Shown: positions 43,086-52,154 of the stretch, one piece after another
Layout: every line of letters starts with the position of its first letter
Position numbering within the stretch: position 1 is the stretch's first letter
NCBI RefSeq assembly: GCF_042682785.1
Contig: NZ_JBHUIB010000003.1
Coordinates: 620,001 to 684,000 of the forward strand
Reading direction: 5' to 3'
From: Thalassotalea_F euphylliae
Lineage (GTDB): Bacteria > Pseudomonadota > Gammaproteobacteria > Enterobacterales > Alteromonadaceae
Length of the DNA: 64,000 nt
Translations under genes and position numbers: made by a program
Notes under the pieces: model-generated
The model's database searches: none
What the model was told of the DNA's origin: nothing
The model's input: the letters and a program-made list of their open reading frames with translations, nothing else

Positions 43086-43161
43086 TAATGCTTTAATGAA
43101 AGTTGTACACGTTTGGAAACACAAGGACGTGCATCCTTTTTGATGGTATTTGGAGAGTAAC

Positions 43162-44568
43162 GTGTCTACGCAAAATAAAACGATAATAAGCGTGAGTGAA
43201 AAGGTCGGTTACGCATTTGGCGATGTCGCATCCAACTTTTATTGGCGCATTATAGATGTATTTTTACTAATATTTTATACCGATGTATTTGGCTTGCCGG
43301 CCGCTACTGTTGGTACTATGTTTTTAGTGACTCGCATAATAGATGCGGTGTCAGACCCTGTAATGGGGGTTCTTTCTGATCGCACTCAAACACGATTTGG
43401 TAAATTTAGGCCTTATTTGCTGCTTGGTATTATTCCGCTGTTTGCGGCAGGTGTTCTCACATTTACAGTGCCTGATTTAGGTGATGATGGAAAAGTCATC
43501 TGGGCCTATTGTACCTACATATTCCTGATGCTCGCTTACACCTTCATTAACGTGCCGTATGGTGCGTTACTTGGAGTCATTACAAACGATCCGCAACAAC
43601 GCACTACCTTAACAAGCTTCAGATTTATTGGCGCTTTTTCAGGTGGTAGCTTAGTTGCCTATTTTACGCCTGAACTGGTGAATTATTTTGGCGCAGGTGA
43701 TGATGCGCTTGGTTGGCAATACACGATGACTTTGTATGGCTTTATTGCAGCAGCTTTGTTTGCTGTTAGTTTTGTTTCAACGACAGAACGTATTTTGCCT
43801 CCTGCTAACCAGCAAACGTCGATCAAACGCGATCTTAAAGATTTGTCAAAGAACAAACCTTGGATTGTATTGTTTGTCTTGGCGTTGGTTATCATGGTGA
43901 CCATCTCTTTGAGGGCCAGTTCAGGTACTTTTTATTTTAAGTATTACGTTCAGCAAGAAGACCTTATAGGTAGCTTTACTACGGTTTATCTCATTGCACT
44001 GGGTATAGGCGCTGCAATTACGCCAATATTAACCCGCTTTTTTGACCGAAAACGATTGTTGATCGGTTTAATGTTAATTGTTGGGGTTCTGTCGGCTGCT
44101 TTTTATTGGATACCGAAAGATCAAGTGGCGTTAATGTTCGTGCTACAAGCTCTTATTGGCTTGGCTCTTGGGCCTAAATCACCACTCGTATTTTCAATGT
44201 ACGCAGATACAGCCGATTACTCTGAATACCAAAATGGTCGCCGAGCAACAGCATTAGTCTTTTCGGCAGCAGCGTTCGCGCAAAAGTTGGGTGGAGCGGT
44301 TGCAGGTGCCATCATAGGTTGGTTACTCGCATCTATGGGCTACGTCGCAAATACCGAACAAAGTGCTGCTTCAGAATCGGGCATTGTTTGGTTGATGACG
44401 ATTATACCTGCGGTGTTTGCGTTTATCTCCGTAGCGGTAATTCGCTATTACCCGTTAAGCGAAGATAAGATCGCTGATGTGCAAGAAGCACTCTCTAGTC
44501 GCAGAAGAAGTATAGAAGAGAGCCGAGAAAGCTCAGTACAGCAACCGGGGGTGGTAAGTGGTATCTAA
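43162..44568 (+). CDS. GPH-family sugar:cation symporter, second copy
   Basis: 468 residues, 12-helix GPH/MelB-type transporter: EKVGYAFGDVASNFYW, VTRIIDAVSDPVMGVLSDRTQTRFGKFRPYLL, DTADYSEYQNGRRATALVFS. Paralogous to the protein at 19276 but diverged. GTG at 43162 is chosen because GGAGAG sits just upstream; the frame from 43150 would swallow it. It overlaps the GH94 gene by 11 bases and therefore probably imports that enzyme's disaccharide substrate. Controlled by LacI boxes 6 and 7. Confidence 0.9.
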   Translation: MSTQNKTIISVSEKVGYAFGDVASNFYWRIIDVFLLIFYTDVFGLPAATVGTMFLVTRIIDAVSDPVMGVLSDRTQTRFGKFRPYLLLGIIPLFAAGVLTFTVPDLGDDGKVIWAYCTYIFLMLAYTFINVPYGALLGVITNDPQQRTTLTSFRFIGAFSGGSLVAYFTPELVNYFGAGDDALGWQYTMTLYGFIAAALFAVSFVSTTERILPPANQQTSIKRDLKDLSKNKPWIVLFVLALVIMVTISLRASSGTFYFKYYVQQEDLIGSFTTVYLIALGIGAAITPILTRFFDRKRLLIGLMLIVGVLSAAFYWIPKDQVALMFVLQALIGLALGPKSPLVFSMYADTADYSEYQNGRRATALVFSAAAFAQKLGGAVAGAIIGWLLASMGYVANTEQSAASESGIVWLMTIIPAVFAFISVAVIRYYPLSEDKIADVQEALSSRRRSIEESRESSVQQPGVVSGI

Positions 44569-46936
44569 ACGACCTCCAACGAGCAATTTATATAAAGCTG
44601 AAAATGGTCAAGTCAGCCTATATTCTCCAACACTGCTTCCATTGGCTAGTAGCTACTTGTACAACCAGCATATGCTGGCACAGGTGAATTGTCGTGGTTA
44701 TGTTAATGCGCAGTTTATGCAGCCAGAACCCAGTAAATATAGTCGTTCACCTACCATGGAAGCGACAAGTTTCATTCAGCCAGAACAAAACTTTTTTGCT
44801 CACTCACCGGGTCGATTTTTTTACTTTAAAAATCGGCATACCGGTGAATTGTTCTCCGTGCCTTATGAGCCATGCCGTGTGCCACTTAAGAGTTTTGAGT
44901 TTGCTTGCGAGAAAGACGAGATTACATGGTTTATCACACATGAACACCTAGCCATTGAATTACGTGTTTCACTCGCCGAGGAGACAGCAGCGGAGATATG
45001 GAGCATTTCTATTACTAACAATGGTGATAGTGATGTTAGCTATGATATGTATCCATATTTTTCGATAGGGTATTTGTCGTGGATGTACCAAGAAACCTTC
45101 TTCGATGAGACGCTCAACGCAATTGTCAGTAAAACAATAACGCCTTATCAAAAGCTCGAAGATCATTATAAAAATAAGTCGTTGAAGGATTGTACTTACC
45201 TACTGGCTGATAGGGCACCCAATAGCTGGCAATGTCGACAATTGAACTTTGAGGGTGATGGTGGGTTGCATAATCCGTCCGCTACTTCTAATGGTTTGCT
45301 GACGAACAATGACGCACGATATGAGCCGGGATGCGGTGTTCTGCAATACAGCTTGGCGCTAGAACCCGGACAACAGGAGACGTTTCGATTTGCATTTGGT
45401 CCTGCACAAAACAAGCGTGAAATTGCTGATATCAAAAACACGCTATTTGACGACTCGATGAAGGGGAAGCTAGATACTAACAGTGATCCTAGACAACAGT
45501 TTCCGCTGACAGTGACGAGTGACATTGTTCACAAAGATTACCTAAACCATTGGTTGCCCAACCAGATGAAATATCATGGCGACCTTCAGCGTCTTTCAAC
45601 AGATCCTCAGTTCCGTAATTATCTGCAAGATGCGATGGGGAGCACATATTTAACGCCTGATAAAAGCCGACAGGCATTTATCACTGCCTTGTCACAACAG
45701 TCATTGTCAGGACAACTGCCAGAAGGAGTGCTGCTCAATGACTCGGCTTCGCTCAAATATATTAATCAAGTACCGCATGCAGATGCTAGCATATGGGTGC
45801 CAATATGTTTGCTTGCCTACTTAAATGAGACGAATGATTTTCAATTACTCGTTGAGCCAATCTCATTCTCAGACAGTGAAGAATCCGCACCACTGCATGT
45901 TCATGTAGAGAGAGCGTTAAGCTATTTACTTGAAAAGCGGGACTATCGTGGTCTGTGCTTTATTGAACAAGGGGATTGGTGTGATCCCATGAATATGGTG
46001 GGTCATCAAGGGAAGGGCGTATCTTCATGGCTGTCTATGGCACTTTCATACGCGCTGCAAGCATGGTTGGAAATTTTAGAACACTATGGCAGCCAAAACC
46101 AATTAGCTGAAAAACAAACGCAAGACTGGGATAGATTTAGTCAGGAAATTAACAGTGCTATTAATACGCATTGTTGGCACCAAGACTGGTATGGGCGCGG
46201 AATCACAGACAATGATGACTTGTTTGGTACCATGGATGATAAAGAGGGACAAATATTTCTCAATCCTCAGAGCTGGGCAATATTATGCGGTGCAGCGTCT
46301 ACAGCGAAGCAATATAGTATGCTAAATGCGGTAGAACAGCGTCTAAATACCCCTTATGGTGTGATGATGTTAGCGCCAAGTTATACCGAGTTTAGAGATG
46401 ACATTGGACGTATTACACAAAAATACCCGGGTGTATCAGAAAATGGCTCTGTTTATAACCATGCTGCTGCATTTTACGCGTATAGCTTATACCAAATAGG
46501 GCAGCATGATTCGGCGTTTAATGTTTTAACAAAAATGCTACCTACTGAGAAAGATGTCTTGCTTAGAGGGCAATTGCCAAACTTTATTCCGAATTATTAC
46601 CGCGGCGCATATTATCAGTTTCCTGAGCATGCAGGTCGATCTAGTCAGCTAATCAATACAGGTACAATATCGTGGTTTTATCGCTGTATTATTGAAGAAT
46701 TATGTGGGCTGAAAGGTCAGCGTGACTACCTAATCGTTGAGCCCAAACTGCCCGATAGTTTGCAGCAACTGTGTGGTACGCGTATTTTTAGAGGGGCAAT
46801 ATTACATTTTAAAATTGAGAAAGCTCAGCAGTTAGATGTAACTGTTTCTCTTGACGGCGTAAAACTTAAATCGAATCGTGTGAAAGACTTGCAGTTGGGT
46901 AAAAACTATCAACTAGATATTAGAGTGCCAGTATAA
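44558..46936 (+). CDS. GH94 disaccharide phosphorylase, candidate aldobionic-acid type
   Basis: 792 residues, cytoplasmic. N-terminal beta-sandwich of GH94 (SLYSPTLLPLASSYLYN, GRFFYFKNRHTGELFSVPYEPC, EIWSISITNNG), then the (alpha/alpha)6 barrel with the catalytic Asp in the DWCD motif (473-476, GDWCDPMNMVGHQGKGVSSW) and KYPGVSENGSVYNHAAAF. GH94 enzymes split beta-glucosides with phosphate to give glucose 1-phosphate; members act on cellobiose, laminaribiose, chitobiose or cellobionic acid. The directly overlapping gluconokinase suggests an acid-ended substrate giving gluconate (cellobionic-acid phosphorylase type). GTG start at 44558, overlapping the symporter. Confidence 0.88.
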   Translation: MVSKRPPTSNLYKAENGQVSLYSPTLLPLASSYLYNQHMLAQVNCRGYVNAQFMQPEPSKYSRSPTMEATSFIQPEQNFFAHSPGRFFYFKNRHTGELFSVPYEPCRVPLKSFEFACEKDEITWFITHEHLAIELRVSLAEETAAEIWSISITNNGDSDVSYDMYPYFSIGYLSWMYQETFFDETLNAIVSKTITPYQKLEDHYKNKSLKDCTYLLADRAPNSWQCRQLNFEGDGGLHNPSATSNGLLTNNDARYEPGCGVLQYSLALEPGQQETFRFAFGPAQNKREIADIKNTLFDDSMKGKLDTNSDPRQQFPLTVTSDIVHKDYLNHWLPNQMKYHGDLQRLSTDPQFRNYLQDAMGSTYLTPDKSRQAFITALSQQSLSGQLPEGVLLNDSASLKYINQVPHADASIWVPICLLAYLNETNDFQLLVEPISFSDSEESAPLHVHVERALSYLLEKRDYRGLCFIEQGDWCDPMNMVGHQGKGVSSWLSMALSYALQAWLEILEHYGSQNQLAEKQTQDWDRFSQEINSAINTHCWHQDWYGRGITDNDDLFGTMDDKEGQIFLNPQSWAILCGAASTAKQYSMLNAVEQRLNTPYGVMMLAPSYTEFRDDIGRITQKYPGVSENGSVYNHAAAFYAYSLYQIGQHDSAFNVLTKMLPTEKDVLLRGQLPNFIPNYYRGAYYQFPEHAGRSSQLINTGTISWFYRCIIEELCGLKGQRDYLIVEPKLPDSLQQLCGTRIFRGAILHFKIEKAQQLDVTVSLDGVKLKSNRVKDLQLGKNYQLDIRVPV

Positions 46937-47457
46937 TGGCCCCACGTTTAATTACGATCATGGGTGTGAGTGGCACTGGGAAAAGCAGTTTAGCAATTGC
47001 TGTGGCGCGCAAAGTTAATGGCATCTACCTTGATGCAGATGATTTTCATACGAATGAATGTAAAACGCTGATGGCAGAAGGAATAGGTATAAGTGACCAG
47101 CAACGTCAGGAATGGTTGATACGATTAATGAAAGGAATCTCAGAACAATTATCAACAGATCAAGATGTCGTGTTGGCCTTTTCAGGCTTGAAGAAAGCTC
47201 ATCGGAAACAGGTCTACTCTTCTTTCAGTAACCAGTGGCAATTTATGCTAGAGGGGTCTCCTGATTTGATCCTCAAACGTTTAATGAATAGGTCAGATCA
47301 TTTTGCAGGGGCTGATTTACTGCCATCACAAATATTGGCGATGGAGCCTATTGATACCAACGAAGAATTAGTGATAAAACTTGCAATTAACTTATTGCCT
47401 AAAGAGCAAGTCGCTCTGGTTGTGGACAGTATTTCTCAGGAAAAAGTATGGTGTTAA
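46936..47457 (+). CDS. gntK: Gluconokinase (GntK type)
   Basis: 173 residues. P-loop GVSGTGKSS (10-18), DADDFHTNECKTLMAEGIG, SDQQRQEWL, FSGLKKAHR and RSDHFAGADLLPSQILAMEP follow E. coli GntK closely. Phosphorylates gluconate to 6-phosphogluconate for the pentose-phosphate or Entner-Doudoroff route. Its ATG shares one base with the GH94 stop and its end overlaps the CBM9-like gene by ten bases, so translation is coupled through the block. A kinase for gluconate inside a glucan locus makes sense if GH94 releases gluconate. Confidence 0.92.
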   Translation: MAPRLITIMGVSGTGKSSLAIAVARKVNGIYLDADDFHTNECKTLMAEGIGISDQQRQEWLIRLMKGISEQLSTDQDVVLAFSGLKKAHRKQVYSSFSNQWQFMLEGSPDLILKRLMNRSDHFAGADLLPSQILAMEPIDTNEELVIKLAINLLPKEQVALVVDSISQEKVWC

Positions 47458-48209
47458 GAAAAATAGGTATGGCATTTTGTGCGGTTGCAGCATTGAGTAG
47501 CCAAGCAAAAGACGTTAATGGTGAAGTGATTTTCACGGATACGGCAATATCTGTTGACGGTAAAATTGATACAGCTTGGGAAAACGACAATTGGCGAGGC
47601 ATGAACCATCATATCCTTGGTGATTTGCCAGAAGCCACAGACTTTAGCGGCGATTACAAACTGTTGTGGGATGAGCAATACCTCTATTTGTTAGCACGTA
47701 TCTATGATGATGTGTTATTTGATTCTCACCCTAATCCTCTCGAAAACTATTGGGATGATGACTGTTTAGAAATATTTATTGACGCGGACGCTTCTGGTGG
47801 TGAGCACCAGCATGATTTTAATGCGTTTGCTTATCATGTTGCATTGGACAATCAAGTTGTTGATTTAGCGCCAATTGGTGATAACTACTCAAAGCCAGCT
47901 TTGTTCAATAGCCATGTAACTAGCGCTTGGCAAAGGAGCGACGAACCAGGCAATCCTATTTACTGGGAAACCGCGATTAAGCTATATGATGAGAGTTATG
48001 CATTGGACGGCTCTCGTGATAAAAAGAGCAGAGTAAGACTTGGCGCTGATCAAAAGATTGGTTTTATGCTTGCATATTGTGACAACGATGGTAGCAATCA
48101 GCGCGAGCATTTTATGGGTTCAACAGCGATAAAACCAATAAACAATGATAAAAACCTAGGGTATAAAACGGCAGATGTTTTTGACGTATTGACGTTAGTG
48201 AAAAAGTAA
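47448..48209 (+). CDS. Periplasmic carbohydrate-binding family 9-like protein
   Basis: 253 residues. Signal peptide (IGMAFCAVAALSSQAK) followed by a single CBM9-like domain: VDGKIDTAWENDNWRGM, KLLWDEQYLYLLARIYDD, NYWDDDCLEIFIDADASGG and GFMLAYCDNDG. CBM9-like domains bind sugar ends in xylanases, but free-standing versions in PUL-like operons are of unclear role. It starts inside the gluconokinase gene (ATG 47448, stop of gntK 47457) and closes the block. It may bind or present oligosaccharides in the periplasm. Confidence 0.82.
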   Translation: MVLRKIGMAFCAVAALSSQAKDVNGEVIFTDTAISVDGKIDTAWENDNWRGMNHHILGDLPEATDFSGDYKLLWDEQYLYLLARIYDDVLFDSHPNPLENYWDDDCLEIFIDADASGGEHQHDFNAFAYHVALDNQVVDLAPIGDNYSKPALFNSHVTSAWQRSDEPGNPIYWETAIKLYDESYALDGSRDKKSRVRLGADQKIGFMLAYCDNDGSNQREHFMGSTAIKPINNDKNLGYKTADVFDVLTLVKK

Positions 48210-48353
48210 TTTTATTCACTTGCCTAGCCAACATATTTAAACGATGGATGCTAATAAATGTCGCTGCTATGTCATCAATAGCTCTAGAGTACTTTTCTCA
48301 CATAGTCACGAACAATAAAACTTGATAACCAATCTATTAATAGTCTGGAAGCA

Positions 48354-48380
48354 GCCCAACCTATAAGTGCTAGGTTGGGC
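48354..48380. other. Hairpin in the convergent region before the PD40 gene
   Basis: Stem GCCCAACCTA / TAGGTTGGGC with a seven-base loop between the CBM9-like gene and the convergent PD40 gene 1. No T-run; possibly a weak bidirectional terminator. Confidence 0.5.
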
Positions 48381-48400
48381 AATGAATAACGCTAACTACT

Positions 48401-49297
48401 TTAGCTTTTAGGGCGAAGTGTTTCGATGATTTTGGCATCTACCCAGTAACTTTTACCTTTCCATTTGCGCGTACCATCATCCTGTCTGTACCAGTCGCCA
48501 CGTGAAAAAAACAGGTATTTGCCATCATGTGTTACTCTTGGAGAACTATCATTCATGTCAGAGTTAATTTTGTTTCCCATATTAATAGCAGGTAACCAAT
48601 TGCCAGTTTTATCTCTAAAGCTGATATAAATATCAGAGTTACCATAGCCATCATCTCGAACAACATCCCACATTAAATACGACTCATCTGGGGCAACATA
48701 GGGGTGAGCAATCCACTCTCCTCTGTTTATTTCGGGACCCATTTTGACAGGTAGTTCGTTTTTACCGTTTATTCGGCGTGAGTAGCCAATATTTCCATGG
48801 CCATTGTCTTCTTTCTTGAAAAAAGGGAAGTAAAAAGTGCCGTTATTTGAAATAGTTAAGCCATGTGCTTGTTCTTTCAAAAAATCACCACGTGTTTTTA
48901 TGTCAGACCAGCCATTTTTTGTTCGCTCTCTATACCATTTACCGCCAAACATGGTATTACCGTCAGCAGTAAACTGAGGCCATCTAATGTTCGTTTCAGT
49001 AGCTTTACCCCATTTTCCATTTTCATGTCGGATTACGTAAAAAGTCCGTTTTCTATAATCTGCATCTTTTCTAGAGAAATAAAATGTTTTTCCGTCAGGT
49101 GTGAAAGTACCACCTTCTAACCTTCCATTTGGTGACACAATTTTGGGATCAAATAACTTAGGGGTTAATCCTGGTGGTTTTTCGCCAAAATATGGTTTGT
49201 CGGTTAATTCTTTTTGGCCTTTGTCATCGCAATGGCCACTTCCACTATAGGTTAAGATTGATAGGACTAGGGAAGTCAGTATGCAAACACGTTTCAT
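48401..49297 (-). CDS. PD40 beta-propeller protein 1 (periplasmic)
   Basis: 298 residues, signal peptide (MKRVCILTSLVLSILTYSGSG) then repeated PD40/TolB-like propeller strands: GGTFTPDGKTFYFSRKD, PQFTADGNTMFGG, PYVAPDESYLMWD, PRVTHDGKYLFFSRG, and a shared C-terminal YWVDAKIIETLRPKS. Paralogous to the proteins at 52155 and 53147 over the full length. About six blades by repeat count. Function unknown; such proteins usually mediate protein or ligand contacts. Preceded by three TCAG-type boxes at 11-bp spacing and located beside the CadC-like regulator. Confidence 0.85.
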   Translation of the reverse strand: MKRVCILTSLVLSILTYSGSGHCDDKGQKELTDKPYFGEKPPGLTPKLFDPKIVSPNGRLEGGTFTPDGKTFYFSRKDADYRKRTFYVIRHENGKWGKATETNIRWPQFTADGNTMFGGKWYRERTKNGWSDIKTRGDFLKEQAHGLTISNNGTFYFPFFKKEDNGHGNIGYSRRINGKNELPVKMGPEINRGEWIAHPYVAPDESYLMWDVVRDDGYGNSDIYISFRDKTGNWLPAINMGNKINSDMNDSSPRVTHDGKYLFFSRGDWYRQDDGTRKWKGKSYWVDAKIIETLRPKS

Positions 49298-49698
49298 TAT
49301 TTATCCTTATGTAAGCTTGCCGAGCACCTTTAACGTTGCTCTACAGTGATTAAACTCACAGATAACGTAACGAAATTAGGGAGTTAAGAACTGATGTTGC
49401 TATGACTTTTAGCTGATTTTATGATGAAGCGAAGAGGAAGTATCTATTCTTTGGTTTCCCATTTACGTTGATTACTGAATTCATTGTCGCTTTAACTAAC
49501 ACATGATAGTGTCTAAGCGATTTTGTATTGTTTTATCTTTAGGTACTTGAATTGCTGATATGCACTGATCGGTATATTCATATATTCAATGAGTTGCTCG
49601 CAATTGACGCAACTATTAGTGATTAAAAATAAGCGAATAATAACCTACGTGTGATAGCTGTTACTCTGCTTCTTTGGAAGCCACAGAGTCAATAACTA
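49298..49698. other. Intergenic region with PD40 gene 1 promoter
   Basis: About 400 A/T-rich bases without a plausible gene. Contains the 11-bp-phased box set (49391-49416). Near the regulator's 3' end a CTCTG...GCTTC / GAAGC...AGAG hairpin (about 49660-49690) could be its transcript end. Confidence 0.5.
49391..49416 (-). promoter_or_regulatory. Triple 11-bp-phased TCA(G) box before PD40 gene 1
   Basis: On the minus strand ATCAGCTAAAA, GTCATAGCAAC, ATCAG follow at exact 11-base intervals (TCAG/TCAT/TCAG at 49413, 49402, 49391), 94 bases from the start codon. The middle unit is degenerate (TCAT). Confidence 0.65.
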
Positions 49699-51840
49699 TT
49701 AATTCGCTAGCAGTAACTCTGCGATTTCTTTTTTCCCTGTAATAAATATTGATAGATAGACTTCACCGTTGCGGATATCGCTAATTTTGGTTGTGTTTTG
49801 TGGCGCGTTACCGAGTAGGGTAAATTCTTTAGTGTCTAATGTATAGCGCCAAAGTTGGAAGTCTTCATTAATACCAAACAAAGTATTATTCTTAATGATA
49901 AACCCTTTATCGCTGCCGTGTGCATCCAAAGTGTCTATTGATATATCTTCTAATGGGCCTTGACGCCAGAACCTATCCATATGATCAGTATAGATAATTT
50001 GGCCATCTGCATTTTTCAATGCCAATGAAACACGCTTGTCGTTAATCACGTCAAAATCACCTGTAATTAGGTTAACTTCAGCGAACTTTGCTAAACCGTT
50101 AATCTTGATGTTGGCGAGTATCGTATTAGTTTGCGAATGCCAATCGAATAAATCTATGACAGGGTAATCAAGGGGGTAGGCCTTCAGTTGACCATCTAGA
50201 GTTAGCTTGGTTAATTGGCTGTTGGCGTTGGCAAGAATGCTCTTGCCGTCATCTGACCACAGAAAGCTAAACAAAAACGAATCCATTGGGAAGTGGCTAA
50301 GTTGTACCGGCTTTTCACCATCACTTATCCATATATGAGCTTGACCAGAGCGCTGCGTGCGAAATGCCATCAAATCACCGTTTGGCTGAAATCTCGCTTC
50401 GGAATCACTCACATTTGACCGCTCTATGATGCGCACATTACTAGGTTCACCTTCTAGGCTGAAATCATTGAGCGATATAGCGACAATATCGTCATTAAAG
50501 TTGCCCTTTGTTGCTAACATTCTCTCTCCATTAGGATGCAGCACTGGCGTGCCCATTGGTCTATCAAGAGGTAAACTAATGGGCGATACTTTGCCGTCCA
50601 AAGAAAGGGTAAACAATTGTCTGCCAGTGCTAAATATCAGCTGTTCGCTGAGAGGAGAGAAATTCGGCGCTATTGCTCTAAAACGAGAAATACTCTCAGG
50701 GTAGATTATTTTAGCGTGAGAATTAATCTCTCCTTCTGGAGTCAATATTGATAGAAAATAATCATTATTTTGGTCTGTGGTGATTACAGATAGAAGGTTG
50801 TCTCGAGGCGTGTAGTCATAATCGACTACGTTTCCGTTATCTACACGAAAAATGGTTTCACTCTCATTTTCAGTTGGCGAATAGCTTACCAATTTCCACC
50901 GATCGGTAGACTTTTGTAGTAGGGCGATTCGGTCATTATTCATCCATTTTGGATTTCGAATAATGGAGTTTTTACATTCAAGTAAAGTTCTTGGTTCACG
51001 AGGCGACTGAAGAGCCTTTTCAAAGTCTAAGCTCATCAGGTGGTAACACATTTTTTGGTCTATCGGTTCTTCACATGTTTTTGACTGGACGAAAACGAGT
51101 GACTTGCCATCTTTTGAAAAACTGTGCGCGCCATATGAATTGAGGTTGTTTGTTAGCTGGAATTCTTCTTGGGTTTCTATGTTTTTAGCCCAAATATTGT
51201 TTTTACAAAACTCGTTAGAGTACCTGTGGAACACAACATACTTGCCGTCAGGCGAGTAAATACCGTCAACCTCTTTGTTGTCAGTGGCAGTGAGTGCGCG
51301 AATTTCACCAATGTTGAGCATTGGATGATTTGACCCAGGAGTGAGGAGGTACACTAGGGCTGCAATAAATGCAATGGTAATCACCAAATAAAGAATACCA
51401 TTGTTTGAATCAGTGTTTGCTTGAACATGAGGGGGGAAATTCGATTCCGTTTGAGTCTCTGAGGTACTACCAACAGCTGAATCGGACGTTTGTATATGCT
51501 GTTTAGCAACGTGTTCTAGTTGCTCACTCCACCTAACGTCACACTCTAGGGAATAGCCTTTTTTGGCATGAGTCTTTATATAAACTTGAACTTTGCCATC
51601 ATCTCCTAAGGCTTTTCGTAATTGTGCAATACTGCGCTGTAGCGTGTTTGGTGAAACAATAGTATCTTTCCATACGTGTTCCATTAACTCATCTTGACTT
51701 ACCACCTTACCTTGATGTTCCGCCAAATACGTTAAAACTGATAGTGCTTTAGGTGCCAGCGTTTGTGATTCTTTATTTTGGGTGATTTGATTACGAGACA
51801 AATCTATATAAAAACCACCGATCCAATATTGCTGTGCCAT
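49699..51840 (-). CDS. CadC-like membrane-bound winged-helix regulator with beta-propeller sensor
   Basis: 713 residues. Cytoplasmic OmpR/PhoB-type winged helix at 1-104 (LAPKALSVLTYLAEHQGKVV, DELMEHVWKDTIVSPNTLQRSIAQLRKALGDD, KTHAKKGYSL), one membrane helix at about 149-167 (ILYLVITIAFIAALVYLL), then a roughly 540-residue periplasmic domain with TolB/PD40-type repeats (GIYSPDGKYVVFHRYS, HSFSKDGKSLVFVQS). CadC/ToxR-type one-component sensor. ATG 51840 begins the conserved wHTH; the frame from 51930 adds 30 atypical residues. It is divergent from PD40 gene 2 and probably controls the three PD40 genes through the 11-bp-phased boxes. Confidence 0.9.
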   Translation of the reverse strand: MAQQYWIGGFYIDLSRNQITQNKESQTLAPKALSVLTYLAEHQGKVVSQDELMEHVWKDTIVSPNTLQRSIAQLRKALGDDGKVQVYIKTHAKKGYSLECDVRWSEQLEHVAKQHIQTSDSAVGSTSETQTESNFPPHVQANTDSNNGILYLVITIAFIAALVYLLTPGSNHPMLNIGEIRALTATDNKEVDGIYSPDGKYVVFHRYSNEFCKNNIWAKNIETQEEFQLTNNLNSYGAHSFSKDGKSLVFVQSKTCEEPIDQKMCYHLMSLDFEKALQSPREPRTLLECKNSIIRNPKWMNNDRIALLQKSTDRWKLVSYSPTENESETIFRVDNGNVVDYDYTPRDNLLSVITTDQNNDYFLSILTPEGEINSHAKIIYPESISRFRAIAPNFSPLSEQLIFSTGRQLFTLSLDGKVSPISLPLDRPMGTPVLHPNGERMLATKGNFNDDIVAISLNDFSLEGEPSNVRIIERSNVSDSEARFQPNGDLMAFRTQRSGQAHIWISDGEKPVQLSHFPMDSFLFSFLWSDDGKSILANANSQLTKLTLDGQLKAYPLDYPVIDLFDWHSQTNTILANIKINGLAKFAEVNLITGDFDVINDKRVSLALKNADGQIIYTDHMDRFWRQGPLEDISIDTLDAHGSDKGFIIKNNTLFGINEDFQLWRYTLDTKEFTLLGNAPQNTTKISDIRNGEVYLSIFITGKKEIAELLLAN

Positions 51841-52154
51841 ATTCACTCTATTCCTGAAAATGCTGTCTACTTGACGTCTATCTTTGCCACAAATTATGTG
51901 ATGTAAAAACCAAGTAAGTTGGCCTAGCATAAACGCGTCTACTCATAAATTCAAATACGTAACGTACTGAAAATAATCGAAAATAAATATATCAGTAAAA
52001 ATTCAGGAAAAAGTCAGTGCAAGCTCAAGCTTACATCTTACTAAAGCGATAGGGTTTAGATGTTAATGGGTCGCTAAGATCCTCAATTTAGAGAGGGCTT
52101 GAACGTAAATACTGAAATAAACGTTCGAGCTACGTTAAACAAAAGGGGAAAAAT
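51841..52154. other. Divergent promoter region of regulator and PD40 gene 2
   Basis: About 310 A/T-rich bases with no gene. It carries the clearest copy of the three-box motif (51992-52017), placed so it could serve both genes. Confidence 0.55.
51992..52017 (+). promoter_or_regulatory. Triple 11-bp-phased TCAG box before PD40 gene 2
   Basis: ATCAGTAAAAA, TTCAGGAAAAA, GTCAGTGC: TCAG at 51992, 52003 and 52014, exact 11-base steps, about 140 bases before the start codon at 52155. Confidence 0.72.

Larger units (their letters stand above)
42659..43161. promoter_or_regulatory. Divergent regulatory region with four LacI boxes
   Basis: 500 bases between the TonB receptor and the GPH symporter without a plausible gene. 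Two operator boxes lie near each gene (42715, 42772 and 42994, 43072), so each promoter can be repressed independently or jointly by looping. Confidence 0.8.

Noticed and set aside
42659..43161. Possible small gene in the four-box intergenic region
   Set aside because: No frame with a ribosome-binding site and protein-like composition; operators occupy the space.
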